Source: Mycobacteroides chelonae CCUG 47445
Lineage (GTDB): Bacteria > Actinomycetota > Actinomycetes > Mycobacteriales > Mycobacteriaceae
Assembly (NCBI RefSeq): GCF_001632805.1
Contig: NZ_CP007220.1
Span: 2,728,001 to 2,792,000, forward strand
Length of the DNA stretch: 64,000 nt
Reading direction: 5' to 3'
Shown here piece by piece: positions 1 to 8,224 of the stretch. A program made the translations under genes and the position numbers. Positions within the stretch are counted from its first letter, which is position 1. Every line of letters begins with the position of its first letter. The notes below the pieces were generated by a model. The model saw only the letters and a list, made by a program, of their open reading frames with translations, ran no database searches and had not been told where the DNA came from.

Positions 1-123
1 CGGAGTGAAACGCCAGAGCTCGTCGCGACCGCCGGGCACTTCGAATGCGCTGACGTCGTAGGAGCTGAACAGCTCACCCTTGTTGACAGCCGTACCTTCT
101 ACGGCTTCAGTGAGATTCGACAT
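1..123 (-). CDS. sufD: Fe-S cluster assembly protein SufD, N-terminal fragment
   Basis: Only the first 41 codons lie in the window; the gene runs off the left edge. It starts with ATG three bases after the sufB stop, on the same strand. The peptide begins MSNLTEAVEG and ends near DELWRFTP, which is typical of actinobacterial SufD. SufD pairs with SufB and SufC as the scaffold on which the SUF machinery builds iron-sulfur clusters in the cytoplasm. The assignment rests on position directly behind sufB and on the N-terminal sequence; the diagnostic C-terminal beta-helix is outside the window. Confidence 0.85.
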   Translation of the reverse strand, partial: MSNLTEAVEGTAVNKGELFSSYDVSAFEVPGGRDELWRFTP

Positions 124-126
124 GCC

Positions 127-1554
127 TTAACCGACCGCGCCTTCCATTTGCAGCTCGATGAGACGGTTGAGCTCGAGCGCGTACTCCATCGGCAGTTCCT
201 TGGCGATGGGCTCGACGAATCCGCGCACCACCATGGCCATCGCCTCGTCCTCGGTCATGCCGCGGCTCATCAGATAGAACAGCTGATCGTCACTGACCTT
301 CGAGACGGTTGCCTCATGCCCCATCGTGACATCGTCTTCGCGGATGTCGACGTAGGGGTAGGTGTCGCTGCGACTGACCGAGTCGACCAGCAGCGCATCG
401 CATTTGACGGTTGAACGGGAGCCGTACGCCCCCTTGTTCACCTGGACCAGGCCCCGGTAGGAGGCCCGCCCACCACCGCGCGCCACCGACTTGGAGACGA
501 TGTTGCTCGACGTGTTCGGCGCCAGGTGCAGCATCTTGGCACCGGTGTCCTGGTGTTGTCCCTCGCCCGCGAAGGCCACCGAGAGCACCTCACCCTTGGC
601 GTGCTCACCGGTCATCCACACGGCCGGGTACTTCATGGTGACCTTGGAACCGATGTTGCCGTCGACCCATTCCATGGTGGCCCCCGCCTCAGCCCGGGCA
701 CGCTTGGTGACCAGGTTGAACACGTTGTTGGACCAGTTCTGGATGGTCGTGTAGCGGCAGCGCCCACCGGCCTTCACGATGATCTCCACCACGGCCGAGT
801 GCAACGAATCGGACTTGTAGATCGGTGCGGTACATCCCTCGACGTAGTGCACATAGGCACCTTCGTCGACGATGATGAGCGTGCGCTCGAACTGGCCCAT
901 GTTCTCGGTGTTGATGCGGAAGTAGGCCTGCAGCGGGATATCGACCTTCACGCCCGGTGGCACATAGATGAACGAGCCACCCGACCACACCGCGGTGTTG
1001 AGCGCGGAGAACTTGTTGTCGCCGGCCGGGATGACGCTGCCGAAGTACTCCTTGAAGATCTCCGGGTGCTCGCGCAGGCCCGAGTCGGTGTCCAGGAAGA
1101 TCACACCCTGGGCCTCCAGATCCTCACGGATCGAGTGATAGACGACTTCCGACTCGTACTGTGCGGCGACGCCGGACACCAGGCGCTGCTTCTCGGCTTC
1201 GGGGATACCGAGGCGGTCGTAGGTGTTCTTGATGTCAGCGGGCAGGTCGTCCCAGGTGGCCGCCTGCTTCTCGCTGGAGCGCACGAAGTACTTGATGTTG
1301 TCGAAATCGATGCCATCAAGGTTCGATCCCCAGTTGGGCATCGGCTTCTTGTCGAAGGTGCGCAATGCCTTCAGGCGGACATCGAGCATCCACTCGGGCT
1401 CGCTCTTCTTCGCCGAGATGTCACGCACCACAGCCTCGGACAGACCGCGCTGCGCACTTGCTCCCGCCGCATCGGAGTCCGACCAGCCATAGCCGTAATT
1501 GCCCAGTGACGCGATCGTCTCGTCCTGGGTCAGCACCTCACGCTCGAGGGTCAT
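127..1554 (-). CDS. sufB: Fe-S cluster assembly scaffold SufB
   Basis: This is a 475-residue SufB, the core scaffold of the SUF iron-sulfur assembly complex. It carries the long beta-helical core with the conserved stretch around [13 protein letters not shown], the NVVTK/NLVTKRA region and the C-terminal [15 protein letters not shown] segment seen across SufB/SufD. The length is that of an uninterrupted SufB: the intein that splits the M. tuberculosis homologue is absent. The ATG overlaps the sufR stop (ATGA), and sufD follows after three bases, so the three are co-transcribed. SUF is the main Fe-S assembly route in mycobacteria. Confidence 0.95.
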   Translation of the reverse strand: MTLEREVLTQDETIASLGNYGYGWSDSDAAGASAQRGLSEAVVRDISAKKSEPEWMLDVRLKALRTFDKKPMPNWGSNLDGIDFDNIKYFVRSSEKQAATWDDLPADIKNTYDRLGIPEAEKQRLVSGVAAQYESEVVYHSIREDLEAQGVIFLDTDSGLREHPEIFKEYFGSVIPAGDNKFSALNTAVWSGGSFIYVPPGVKVDIPLQAYFRINTENMGQFERTLIIVDEGAYVHYVEGCTAPIYKSDSLHSAVVEIIVKAGGRCRYTTIQNWSNNVFNLVTKRARAEAGATMEWVDGNIGSKVTMKYPAVWMTGEHAKGEVLSVAFAGEGQHQDTGAKMLHLAPNTSSNIVSKSVARGGGRASYRGLVQVNKGAYGSRSTVKCDALLVDSVSRSDTYPYVDIREDDVTMGHEATVSKVSDDQLFYLMSRGMTEDEAMAMVVRGFVEPIAKELPMEYALELNRLIELQMEGAVG

Positions 1555-2351
1555 TGTGACTCCTTACTGGTCGTTGTATCTGACGCGGGGCTGGGCGCCA
1601 GAGTTGTCGATACGTGCAGCGGAATATGGGTCGTACAGGCACAGTCACCGTTGGCGATGGTGGCCAGGCGCTGTACATGTGTTCCCAACACTTCGGCGAA
1701 GGCCTGCTGTTCCGCCTCACAGAGTTCGGGGAACTCGGCGGCCACGTGCGATACCGGGCAGTGATGCTGACATATCTGCACACCACTGGAGGGTCCGCCG
1801 GCTCCCCCGACCCGCTGGGTACTGGCTGCGTACCCGGCCTTGGTCAGGGCCGCGGCCAACTGATTCACCGTGGCCTCGGTGTCGTGGAACGGTCCACCGG
1901 CGACCACATCGCTCAGGATCGAGTCAATGCGACGGCGCGCGAACACGCGCACCGCATCGTCGCCGCCGATCTCGCGCAGCTGACGCATGGCGGCAGACGC
2001 AAGGTCGTCGTAGGCGTGATTGAGCTTGGCGCGACCATCCGCGGTGAGCTGGAACCGCTTGGCCGGGCGGCCCCTGCCGTTGTGCTGCCATGCGGCCGCC
2101 GGATTCGAGATCGCGTCCCCGGCCTCGATCAAGGCGTCGAGGTGGCGGCGCACGCCCTGGGGCGAAAGACCGAGCCGTTCACCAATCTCACCCGCGGTGA
2201 CCGGCCCGGACTCCATGAGCAGCCGGACCACGGCCACCCGTGTCTGCCCGTCATGAGACACGGCCGGGGCAGCGTCCAGCACCTGCGACGTCGCCGCAGC
2301 AGACGCCACCGCAGAGGGCTGGCCGAATTTCACAACACCAGTGTGACGCAA
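1551..2351 (-). CDS. sufR: SufR-type Fe-S sensing transcriptional repressor
   Basis: First gene of the suf operon and its likely repressor. The N-terminal half (about residues 35-105) is a winged helix with the helix [20 protein letters not shown]. The C-terminal half carries cysteines at about 194, 198, 211, 237 and 239, as expected for a cluster-binding SufR; family knowledge says the cluster controls DNA binding. The listed start is TTG, the first possible one after an in-frame stop; a GTG at 2333 would shorten it by six residues. Neither has a clear Shine-Dalgarno sequence. A dyad operator covers this very start, so the true start is uncertain. mptB is divergent upstream. Confidence 0.88.
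   Translation of the reverse strand: MRHTGVVKFGQPSAVASAAATSQVLDAAPAVSHDGQTRVAVVRLLMESGPVTAGEIGERLGLSPQGVRRHLDALIEAGDAISNPAAAWQHNGRGRPAKRFQLTADGRAKLNHAYDDLASAAMRQLREIGGDDAVRVFARRRIDSILSDVVAGGPFHDTEATVNQLAAALTKAGYAASTQRVGGAGGPSSGVQICQHHCPVSHVAAEFPELCEAEQQAFAEVLGTHVQRLATIANGDCACTTHIPLHVSTTLAPSPASDTTTSKESQ
2330..2346. promoter_or_regulatory. Putative SufR operator dyad
   Basis: The plus strand reads TCACA-N7-TGTGA, a dyad with perfect five-base arms, and inside it ACAC-CA-GTGT. On the sufR strand the same site reads ACACT-GGTGT-TGTGA, which fits the ACACT-N5-TGTGA form I recall for M. tuberculosis SufR. It lies on the first codons of the listed sufR frame and between sufR and the divergent mptB, a good place for autorepression. 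The sequence match is direct; SufR binding is inferred. Confidence 0.65.
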
Positions 2352-2466
2352 TTCAGAATGCCACGTCTAGCAAGGGTTACCTATGTTGATCGCCGCCGTG
2401 CCTGCCAGACAGGCCCTGTCCGGCAGGTTCCACGGAGCCGGGATGACGGGCCGATACGCTGCTCGC

Positions 2467-4239
2467 GTGTCGGTACGTGGTCAGTGGCTGAGTTCGTCGC
2501 TGTCGCATCTGCATGATGACGAACGTTCCTCGGCCCCGCTCAATGAGCGCGAGCTCACCGCCATGAACCGAACTCGGCTGTTCGGCGCGACGGGAACCGC
2601 CCTTATGGCGATTGGCGCACTCGGCGCCGGCGCGCGTCCGGTGATCCAAGACCCGATCTTCGGTGTTCGGCTACTCAACCTGCCCTCGCGCATTCAAACG
2701 GTGTCACTGACGATGACGACAACCGGCGCGGTGATGATGACGCTGGCCTGGCTGATGCTGGGTCGATTCGCCATCGGCAGCCTGCGCAACAAAGGTCCGG
2801 ACGGGCGTCCGGATGGAACCAGAGGCCCGGTGCGCAGGATGTCCCGCGGCCAACTGGACCGGACCCTGCTGCTCTGGATTCTGCCGCTGCTCATCGCGCC
2901 GCCCATGTACTCCAAGGACGTGTATTCGTACCTGGCCCAGAGCCAGATAGCGCGCCTGGGCAAGGATCCCTACACCGAAGGACCAGCGGTCGCCCTCGGA
3001 CTGGATCACGTGTTCACCCTGTCGGTGCCCAGCATGTGGCGAGAAACACCCGCCCCCTACGGTCCCTTGTTTCTGTGGATCGGCAAAGGCATCTCGCGGC
3101 TCACCGGCGATGACATCGTCGCCGGTGCGCTGTGCCATCGGCTCGTCGAACTGCTCGGGGTCCTGTTGATCATCTGGGCAACACCACGTTTGGCCCAGCG
3201 CTGCGGCGTCGCGGAAGTCAGCGCACTCTGGCTCGGTGCCGCGAATCCGCTGCTGCTGATGCACCTGGTCGCCGGAATCCACAATGAAGCGCTCATGCTG
3301 GGCCTGATGCTGGCCGGCACCGAGCTGGCCATGCGCGGTGTCGACTCGACACGTGCCCTCATCGGGGTGCGTACCGAATGGGCAACCTGGGTGCCGCTAG
3401 GCAATCTGCTGGCCGGCACGGTGCTGATCACCGCGTCGTCGCAGGTCAAACTCCCTTCGCTGCTAGCCCTGGGGTTCGTCGGCATGGCACTGGCGCGCCG
3501 GTGGGGCGGTGGCGTACGCGGACTCTTCCAGGCCGGAGCATTACTGGGCACCATCACCGGCGCCTGCACGGTTCTCATCGGATTCGCCAGCGGACTCGGG
3601 TTCGGCTGGGTGTACACACTCGGCACCGCCAACGCCGTCCGTAGCTGGATGTCTCCGCCCACGCTCGTCGCGCTGGGTACCGGACAAGTCGGCATCCTGC
3701 TCGGCCTCGGTGATCACACCACCGCGATCCTGTCCCTGACCCGTGGCATCGGTATCGGCATCATCGGCATCGCGGTGTCCTGGCTGCTGCTGGCGGTGCT
3801 GCGTGGGCGCCTGCACCCGGTCGGCGGGCTGGGTGTCGCCCTGGGCATCACCGTGTTGCTGTTTCCGGTAGTCCAGCCCTGGTACCTGCTGTGGGCGATC
3901 ATTCCGCTGGCCGCGTGGGCCACCCGCCCCGCATTCCGCGGGACGGCAATTGGCATCACCCTGCTCGTGGGCATTTTCGGGCCCACCGCCAACGGCGACA
4001 GATTCGCCCTGTTCCAGATCATCGACGCCACCGTGGCCAGCGCGATCATCGCGCTACTGCTCATCGCTATCACGCACGACTATCTGCCGTGGCGTCGGCT
4101 GCCTAACGGCGACAAAGACGCGCCGCTTACGCTGACTGACCGTGACGCAACCACCGACAAGGACGGCGCCGCCGGTGCGGATGCAGTCGGTGACGAAGCG
4201 ATACGGGACAACGACAGCACTCCACAGCCTCAACCTTGA
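2467..4239 (+). CDS. mptB: Alpha-(1->6)-mannopyranosyltransferase MptB
   Basis: A polytopic GT-C glycosyltransferase (590 residues from this start) of the MptA/MptB type, which extends the alpha-1,6-mannan core of lipomannan and lipoarabinomannan using polyprenyl-phosphomannose at the outer face of the membrane. Family hallmarks include MYSKDVYSYLAQSQ in the first long extracytoplasmic loop, many hydrophobic segments, and the block FPVVQPWYLLWAIIPLAAWA near residue 500. The GTG start was chosen because it gives the same distance to the conserved LFGATGT segment as I recall for Rv1459c; an ATG at 2443 with an upstream GGAG is the alternative. The last 50 residues are charged and poorly structured and overlap the next gene by 98 bases. 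Confidence 0.9.
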   Translation: MSVRGQWLSSSLSHLHDDERSSAPLNERELTAMNRTRLFGATGTALMAIGALGAGARPVIQDPIFGVRLLNLPSRIQTVSLTMTTTGAVMMTLAWLMLGRFAIGSLRNKGPDGRPDGTRGPVRRMSRGQLDRTLLLWILPLLIAPPMYSKDVYSYLAQSQIARLGKDPYTEGPAVALGLDHVFTLSVPSMWRETPAPYGPLFLWIGKGISRLTGDDIVAGALCHRLVELLGVLLIIWATPRLAQRCGVAEVSALWLGAANPLLLMHLVAGIHNEALMLGLMLAGTELAMRGVDSTRALIGVRTEWATWVPLGNLLAGTVLITASSQVKLPSLLALGFVGMALARRWGGGVRGLFQAGALLGTITGACTVLIGFASGLGFGWVYTLGTANAVRSWMSPPTLVALGTGQVGILLGLGDHTTAILSLTRGIGIGIIGIAVSWLLLAVLRGRLHPVGGLGVALGITVLLFPVVQPWYLLWAIIPLAAWATRPAFRGTAIGITLLVGIFGPTANGDRFALFQIIDATVASAIIALLLIAITHDYLPWRRLPNGDKDAPLTLTDRDATTDKDGAAGADAVGDEAIRDNDSTPQPQP

Positions 4240-5080
4240 GGTAGAGCAGGCCCAGGTCTTCGCGCTGCTCGGCCCCAACGGCGCCGGAAAGACAACGACC
4301 GTCGAACTGTGCGAGGGCTTCCTGCATCCCGACGAGGGCACCGTTGAGGTGCTGGGCATGGATCCGGTCGCGAAGAACTCGGCGGTGCGCGCGCGTATCG
4401 GCGTCATGCTGCAGGGCGGCGGCGCCTACCCCACCGCCCGGGCCAGCGAAATGCTCGGCCTCGTCGCCTCATATTCAGCTAATCCCCTTGACCCGCAATG
4501 GCTTCTGGACACGCTCGGGTTGACTGACGCCGCCCGCACTCCGTATCGACGACTGTCCGGAGGACAGCAACAGCGCCTGGCGCTGGCGTGTGCACTGGTG
4601 GGCCGGCCCGAACTGGTCTTCCTCGACGAGCCAACAGCCGGTATGGATGCCCACGCCCGGCTGGTGGTGTGGGAACTCATCGACTGCCTGCGTCGTGACG
4701 GCGTGTCGGTGGTGCTGACCACGCACCACATGAAGGAGGCCGAGGAACTGGCCGACCAGCTCATGATCATCGATCACGGTGCCGTGGTGGCGGCCGGTAC
4801 ACCGTCGGAGCTGATGCAGACCGGCGCCGAGAACCAGCTGCGCTTCTCGGCGCCACCACGACTCGACTTGACCCTGCTCACCTCGGCGCTGCCAGAGGGA
4901 TACAAGGTGGCCGAGGTTACGCCCGGCGAGTATCGCGTCGAGGGCGTGGTCGATCCGCAGGTACTGGCGACGGTGACCGCGTGGTGCGCCCGCATGGATG
5001 TGTTGACCAGCGACCTGCGCGTAGAGAAACGCAGTCTCGAGGATGTGTTCCTGGAATTGACCGGCAGGGAATTGCGATGA
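4142..5080 (+). CDS. ABC exporter ATP-binding protein (Rv1458c-like)
   Basis: A 312-residue ABC-2 type ATPase with Walker A GPNGAGKTTT, signature LSGGQQQRLALA, Walker B LVFLDEPTAGMD and the H-loop TTHH. It probably powers the permease encoded next, whose ATG overlaps its stop (ATGA). The GTG start lies 98 bases inside mptB; GTG 4175 or ATG 4181 just before QSVTKRYG would reduce but not remove the overlap. The homologous mycobacterial pair is annotated as an antibiotic-type exporter; the substrate is unknown. Neighbourhood with mptB hints at envelope work but does not prove it. Confidence 0.88.
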   Translation: MTQPPTRTAPPVRMQSVTKRYGTTTALHSLNLEVEQAQVFALLGPNGAGKTTTVELCEGFLHPDEGTVEVLGMDPVAKNSAVRARIGVMLQGGGAYPTARASEMLGLVASYSANPLDPQWLLDTLGLTDAARTPYRRLSGGQQQRLALACALVGRPELVFLDEPTAGMDAHARLVVWELIDCLRRDGVSVVLTTHHMKEAEELADQLMIIDHGAVVAAGTPSELMQTGAENQLRFSAPPRLDLTLLTSALPEGYKVAEVTPGEYRVEGVVDPQVLATVTAWCARMDVLTSDLRVEKRSLEDVFLELTGRELR

Positions 5081-5871
5081 CCGACACCACACCCCGTTTC
5101 CATCCGGGAACGTTCACGCCGGATCCGCGCGCCAGCGCGGTACACACCATGCTCTTCGCGCAGTTCTGGCTGGAGCTCAAGCTATTGCTGCGCAACGGCG
5201 AACAGTTACTGCTGACCATGTTCATCCCGATCACACTGCTCATCGGGCTGACCTTGCTGCCGCTGGGCCAATTCCCCGGATCGCGTACCGACATCTTCGT
5301 GCCCGCCATCATGGCACTGGCGGTCATCTCCACCGCCTTTACCGGGCAGGCCATCGCCGTCGGGTTCGACCGCCGGTACGGCGCACTGAAACGCCTGGGC
5401 GCCACCGCATTACCGGTATGGGGCATCATCGCAGGCAAGGCGCTGGCGGTGGTGACGGTGGTGGTCTTGCAGGCCGCTATCATCGGCGCCATTGGTGCCA
5501 CGCTGGGCTGGCGCCCGCATCCGGTCGGGCTACTCCTCGGCGCTGTGGTCATCGCGCTCGGCACTGCGACGTTCGCGGCGATGGGACTGCTCCTCGGCGG
5601 CACACTGCGCGCGGAAATCGTGCTCGCCCTGGCGAATCTGCTGTGGTTCATCTTCGCCGGGCTTGGGGCGTTGACCCTGGAGGACGGTCGCACCACCGAT
5701 GCGATCCCCCATGCCGTGGTGCTTTTGGCGCGGCTGTCTCCCTCCGGTGCGCTCTCGGAGGCACTGGCCGCCGCCATGACGCTTTCGGTGGACTGGTTCG
5801 CGATCGCCGTGCTCGCGGTGTGGGGCTCGCTCGCCGGATACGGTGCGCTGCGCTGGTTCCGGTTCACCTGA
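5077..5871 (+). CDS. ABC-2 type exporter permease (Rv1457c-like)
   Basis: A 264-residue integral membrane protein with about six hydrophobic segments, beginning MTDTTPRFHPGTF after an ATGA junction with the ATPase gene. The N-terminal segment FAQFWLELKLLLRNGEQLLL is the amphipathic lead-in typical of ABC-2 permeases, followed by the FDRRYGALKRLGATALP cytoplasmic loop that contacts the ATPase. It should form a homodimeric channel with two copies of the ATPase. Substrate not identifiable from sequence. Confidence 0.87.
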   Translation: MTDTTPRFHPGTFTPDPRASAVHTMLFAQFWLELKLLLRNGEQLLLTMFIPITLLIGLTLLPLGQFPGSRTDIFVPAIMALAVISTAFTGQAIAVGFDRRYGALKRLGATALPVWGIIAGKALAVVTVVVLQAAIIGAIGATLGWRPHPVGLLLGAVVIALGTATFAAMGLLLGGTLRAEIVLALANLLWFIFAGLGALTLEDGRTTDAIPHAVVLLARLSPSGALSEALAAAMTLSVDWFAIAVLAVWGSLAGYGALRWFRFT

Positions 5872-5909
5872 GCCGATGAGATCGGGGCTTACCACCGGTC
5901 TATACCCGT

Positions 5910-6569
5910 ATGTCCCATGCCAAGCCTCTGCCCCCGATTGTCTCCCGTAACAAGTGGCTCGAAGCGAGCGCCGAGTTGTTGGTCCACGAGAAGGCCGCAA
6001 CGCGAGCCCTCGATGATCTGGCCGCTCGGCGTCGCCGGATGCCGATGGTCGCGATGCCCGGCGGTTACACGTTCACCGGCCCCGGCGGCGAGCTGTCACT
6101 ACCGGATCTGTTCGACGGGCGCGACCAGCTCATCGTGTACCAGTTCATGGACAACGGTGCCGACAACTTCTGCTCCGGGTGCGCCTCGGTATGCGACAAC
6201 ATCGGCAGGCACGAGCATCTGAACGCCCGCGGTACCACCTTCGCGGTGGCGTCCACGATGCCGTATGCACAGATCGACGCCTTCAAGCACCGCATGCAGT
6301 GGTCGTTCCCGTTCGTGTCGTCCCGCGACACGACCTTCGCCGAGGATTGCGGCGCTGGGAGCGGATTCGGCATCAGCGTGTTTCTACGCGACGACGGCAC
6401 CGTGTATCAGACCTACTTCAGCACGGGCCGGGGCGGCGACAAGATGCGCCTGGACTTCACGCTGCTCGACCTCACACCCTATGGTCGTCAAGAAGATTGG
6501 GAAGACTCCCCCGACGGCTGGCCGCAGACGCCGCCCTATCAGTGGTGGCGCTTGCACGACGAGTACTAG
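5910..6569 (+). CDS. DUF899 family thioredoxin-like protein
   Basis: A 219-residue soluble protein of the DUF899 family, which has a thioredoxin-like fold. Visible family features are the N-terminal NKWLEASAELL/HEKAATRALDDLAARRR segment, the YTFTGPGGELSLPDLFDGR lead strand, and NFCSGCASVCDNI in the position of the thioredoxin active-site loop, with cysteines spaced C-x2-C-x3-C. The end QTPPYQWWRLHDEY is also typical. Biochemical role is not established for the family. It follows the ABC permease by 38 bases on the same strand and precedes a SnoaL-like gene, so it may be in the same transcript. Confidence 0.8.
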   Translation: MSHAKPLPPIVSRNKWLEASAELLVHEKAATRALDDLAARRRRMPMVAMPGGYTFTGPGGELSLPDLFDGRDQLIVYQFMDNGADNFCSGCASVCDNIGRHEHLNARGTTFAVASTMPYAQIDAFKHRMQWSFPFVSSRDTTFAEDCGAGSGFGISVFLRDDGTVYQTYFSTGRGGDKMRLDFTLLDLTPYGRQEDWEDSPDGWPQTPPYQWWRLHDEY

Positions 6570-6591
6570 CAAAGACCCGTACTCTCCCCTT

Positions 6592-7035
6592 ATGGCTGAT
6601 ATCGCGGCAGCTCTGGATCGCTTCGTGGCTGCGTTCAACACCAACGATCTGGACGTGGTCATGCAGCACTTCGCCGAGGACGCCGAGTACCTGCCGGGCG
6701 ATGGGTCCCGCCACGTGGGTCTCACCGCCATTCGTCGTGAATTCGAACCGCAGTTCCGGGGCGCCTATGGCGCGATGACATTCGATGAGCACGACCGACT
6801 GATCGATCAGTCCGCACGCAAAGCGACCATTCGGTGGACCTGCCACCACGACATCCGTGCGCGCCGGTCCCCGGTACCGCTGCTGGGTTTGGCGACCCGC
6901 CTGGCGGCGGCTGTCCTCCCCCGTTTCGGGTGGGAAGGCTTGGATGTCTTCCACTTTGACGCGCGCGGCAAGATCACCGGCAAGTACTCGTACGCCAACT
7001 ACATACTTCCGCGAATCAGCCGCAAACTCGGCTAA
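6592..7035 (+). CDS. SnoaL/NTF2-like fold protein
   Basis: A 147-residue protein beginning MADIAAALDRFVAAFNTNDL. The pattern of an N-terminal helix with FNTNDLDVVMQHFAEDAEY, a GLTAIRREFEPQF segment and a central sheet is that of SnoaL-like/NTF2-like cone folds, which serve as small isomerases, cyclases or ligand-binding domains. ATG 6592 was chosen because the family alignment begins there and it lies 22 bases after the DUF899 stop. The substrate cannot be told. Residues PVPLLGLATRLAAAVLPRF form an unusual hydrophobic stretch in the middle. Confidence 0.7.
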   Translation: MADIAAALDRFVAAFNTNDLDVVMQHFAEDAEYLPGDGSRHVGLTAIRREFEPQFRGAYGAMTFDEHDRLIDQSARKATIRWTCHHDIRARRSPVPLLGLATRLAAAVLPRFGWEGLDVFHFDARGKITGKYSYANYILPRISRKLG

Positions 7036-7077
7036 CCGGTCCATTTCCGCACTGTTGCCCATTGACTCGCGCCGGGG

Positions 7078-7103
7078 CCGATCTCGGGATAACCACAGAT
7101 CGG
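7078..7103 (+). terminator. Possible terminator hairpin
   Basis: A seven-base perfect inverted repeat CCGATCT / AGATCGG with a 12-base loop lies 43 bases after the SnoaL-like gene. There is no T-tract, so it would be a tract-less mycobacterial hairpin or only a processing site. Confidence 0.35.
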
Positions 7104-7225
7104 ACGCCCACGGGACGTTTCAGCATCCCCACCCCATACGGCGGACCAACGCTGCCCATCGAGCCGCCACAGTAGGGGTCCGAACGTAGGACATCCGCTA
7201 CTACAACGCGTAGTTGGCAGTGGCA

Positions 7226-7231
7226 TAGACT
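7226..7231 (+). promoter_or_regulatory. Putative -10 box for leaderless ctaA transcript
   Basis: TAGACT fits TANNNT and ends six bases before the GTG of ctaA. No Shine-Dalgarno sequence is present, so initiation at or next to the GTG is likely. Confidence 0.5.
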
Positions 7232-7237
7232 CATCGG

Positions 7238-8224
7238 GTGTTATATCGGGCGTTTTTGCGGGTGGTCGATCTGCTGCCGATGCCGAGCCTGCGCGCGCAG
7301 CGACTCATCGCCGCGGCGGTCGTGCTGACCCAGGGCGGCATCGCCGTGACCGGCGCCGTAGTTCGCGTCACCGCCTCGGGCCTGGGATGCCCCACCTGGC
7401 CGCAGTGCTTCCCCGGAAGTTTCACCCCGGTCGCCGTCGCCGAAGTGCCCCGCATCCACCAGGCCGTCGAATTCGGCAACCGGATGATCAGTTTCCTGGT
7501 GGTGATCACCGCCGCGTTGGCCGTCCTTGCGGTGACACGTGCGCGCCGCCGCCACGAGGTGCTCGTGTACGCGTGGCTGATGCCGGCCTCGACCGTGCTA
7601 CAGGCCGTCATCGGTGGCATCACCGTACTGACCGGCCTGCTGTGGTGGACGGTTGCGATCCACCTGCTGGTGTCGATGGGCATGGTGTGGTTGGCCACGC
7701 TGCTCTACGTGAAAATCGGTGAGCCCGATGTCGTCTCCGACTTCCCGATGGTGCCGCCGCCGCCCGCACCGCTGCGCCGCCTGACCGCGCTGATCGGCGT
7801 GACCTTGGCCGCCGTCCTGGTGGCCGGAACGCTGGTGACCGGAGCAGGCCCACATGCCGGCGACAAAAGCGTCACCCGGGTAGTGCCCCGGCTACAGGTG
7901 GAGATCACCACGCTGGTGCATCTGCACGGCACACTGCTCATCGCCTACCTGGCGCTGCTGGTGGGGCTGGGATTCGGGCTCGCGGCCGTCGGCGTGACCC
8001 GGCCTATCTGGGTGCGCTTCACGGTATTGCTGGCACTCACCCTGGCACAGGGATTCGTGGGTGTGGTGCAGTTCTACACCGGCGTGCCTGCCGTGCTCGT
8101 CGCCGTCCACGTCGCAGGTGCGGCAGCGTGCACCGCGGCCACCGCCGCTCTCTGGGCGGCGCTGACCACCCCGGCGCTAGCCGCGTCGGTGCTGCCCCAG
8201 CGGGCCAAGGCCCAAACGCTCTAA
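7238..8224 (+). CDS. ctaA: Haem A synthase CtaA
   Basis: A 328-residue polytopic protein of the COX15/CtaA family that oxidises the C8 methyl of haem O to give haem A for the aa3 cytochrome c oxidase. It has about eight membrane helices and the conserved histidines in RIHQAVEFGNR, AIHLLVSMG, LVHLHGTLLI and VAVHVAGAA. The first helix is followed by GLGCPTWPQCFPGS with the two-cysteine loop of actinobacterial and Bacillus enzymes. Its partner ctaB (haem O synthase) lies 2.2 kb away on the other strand. The 3' end overlaps the convergent ATP-grasp gene by 48 bases. Confidence 0.92.
   Translation: MLYRAFLRVVDLLPMPSLRAQRLIAAAVVLTQGGIAVTGAVVRVTASGLGCPTWPQCFPGSFTPVAVAEVPRIHQAVEFGNRMISFLVVITAALAVLAVTRARRRHEVLVYAWLMPASTVLQAVIGGITVLTGLLWWTVAIHLLVSMGMVWLATLLYVKIGEPDVVSDFPMVPPPPAPLRRLTALIGVTLAAVLVAGTLVTGAGPHAGDKSVTRVVPRLQVEITTLVHLHGTLLIAYLALLVGLGFGLAAVGVTRPIWVRFTVLLALTLAQGFVGVVQFYTGVPAVLVAVHVAGAAACTAATAALWAALTTPALAASVLPQRAKAQTL

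Noticed and set aside
526..1509. Long open frame on the plus strand inside sufB
   Set aside because: It is antisense to a clear sufB, rich in His, Arg and Gly with no family pattern; third-position GC bias makes such frames common here.
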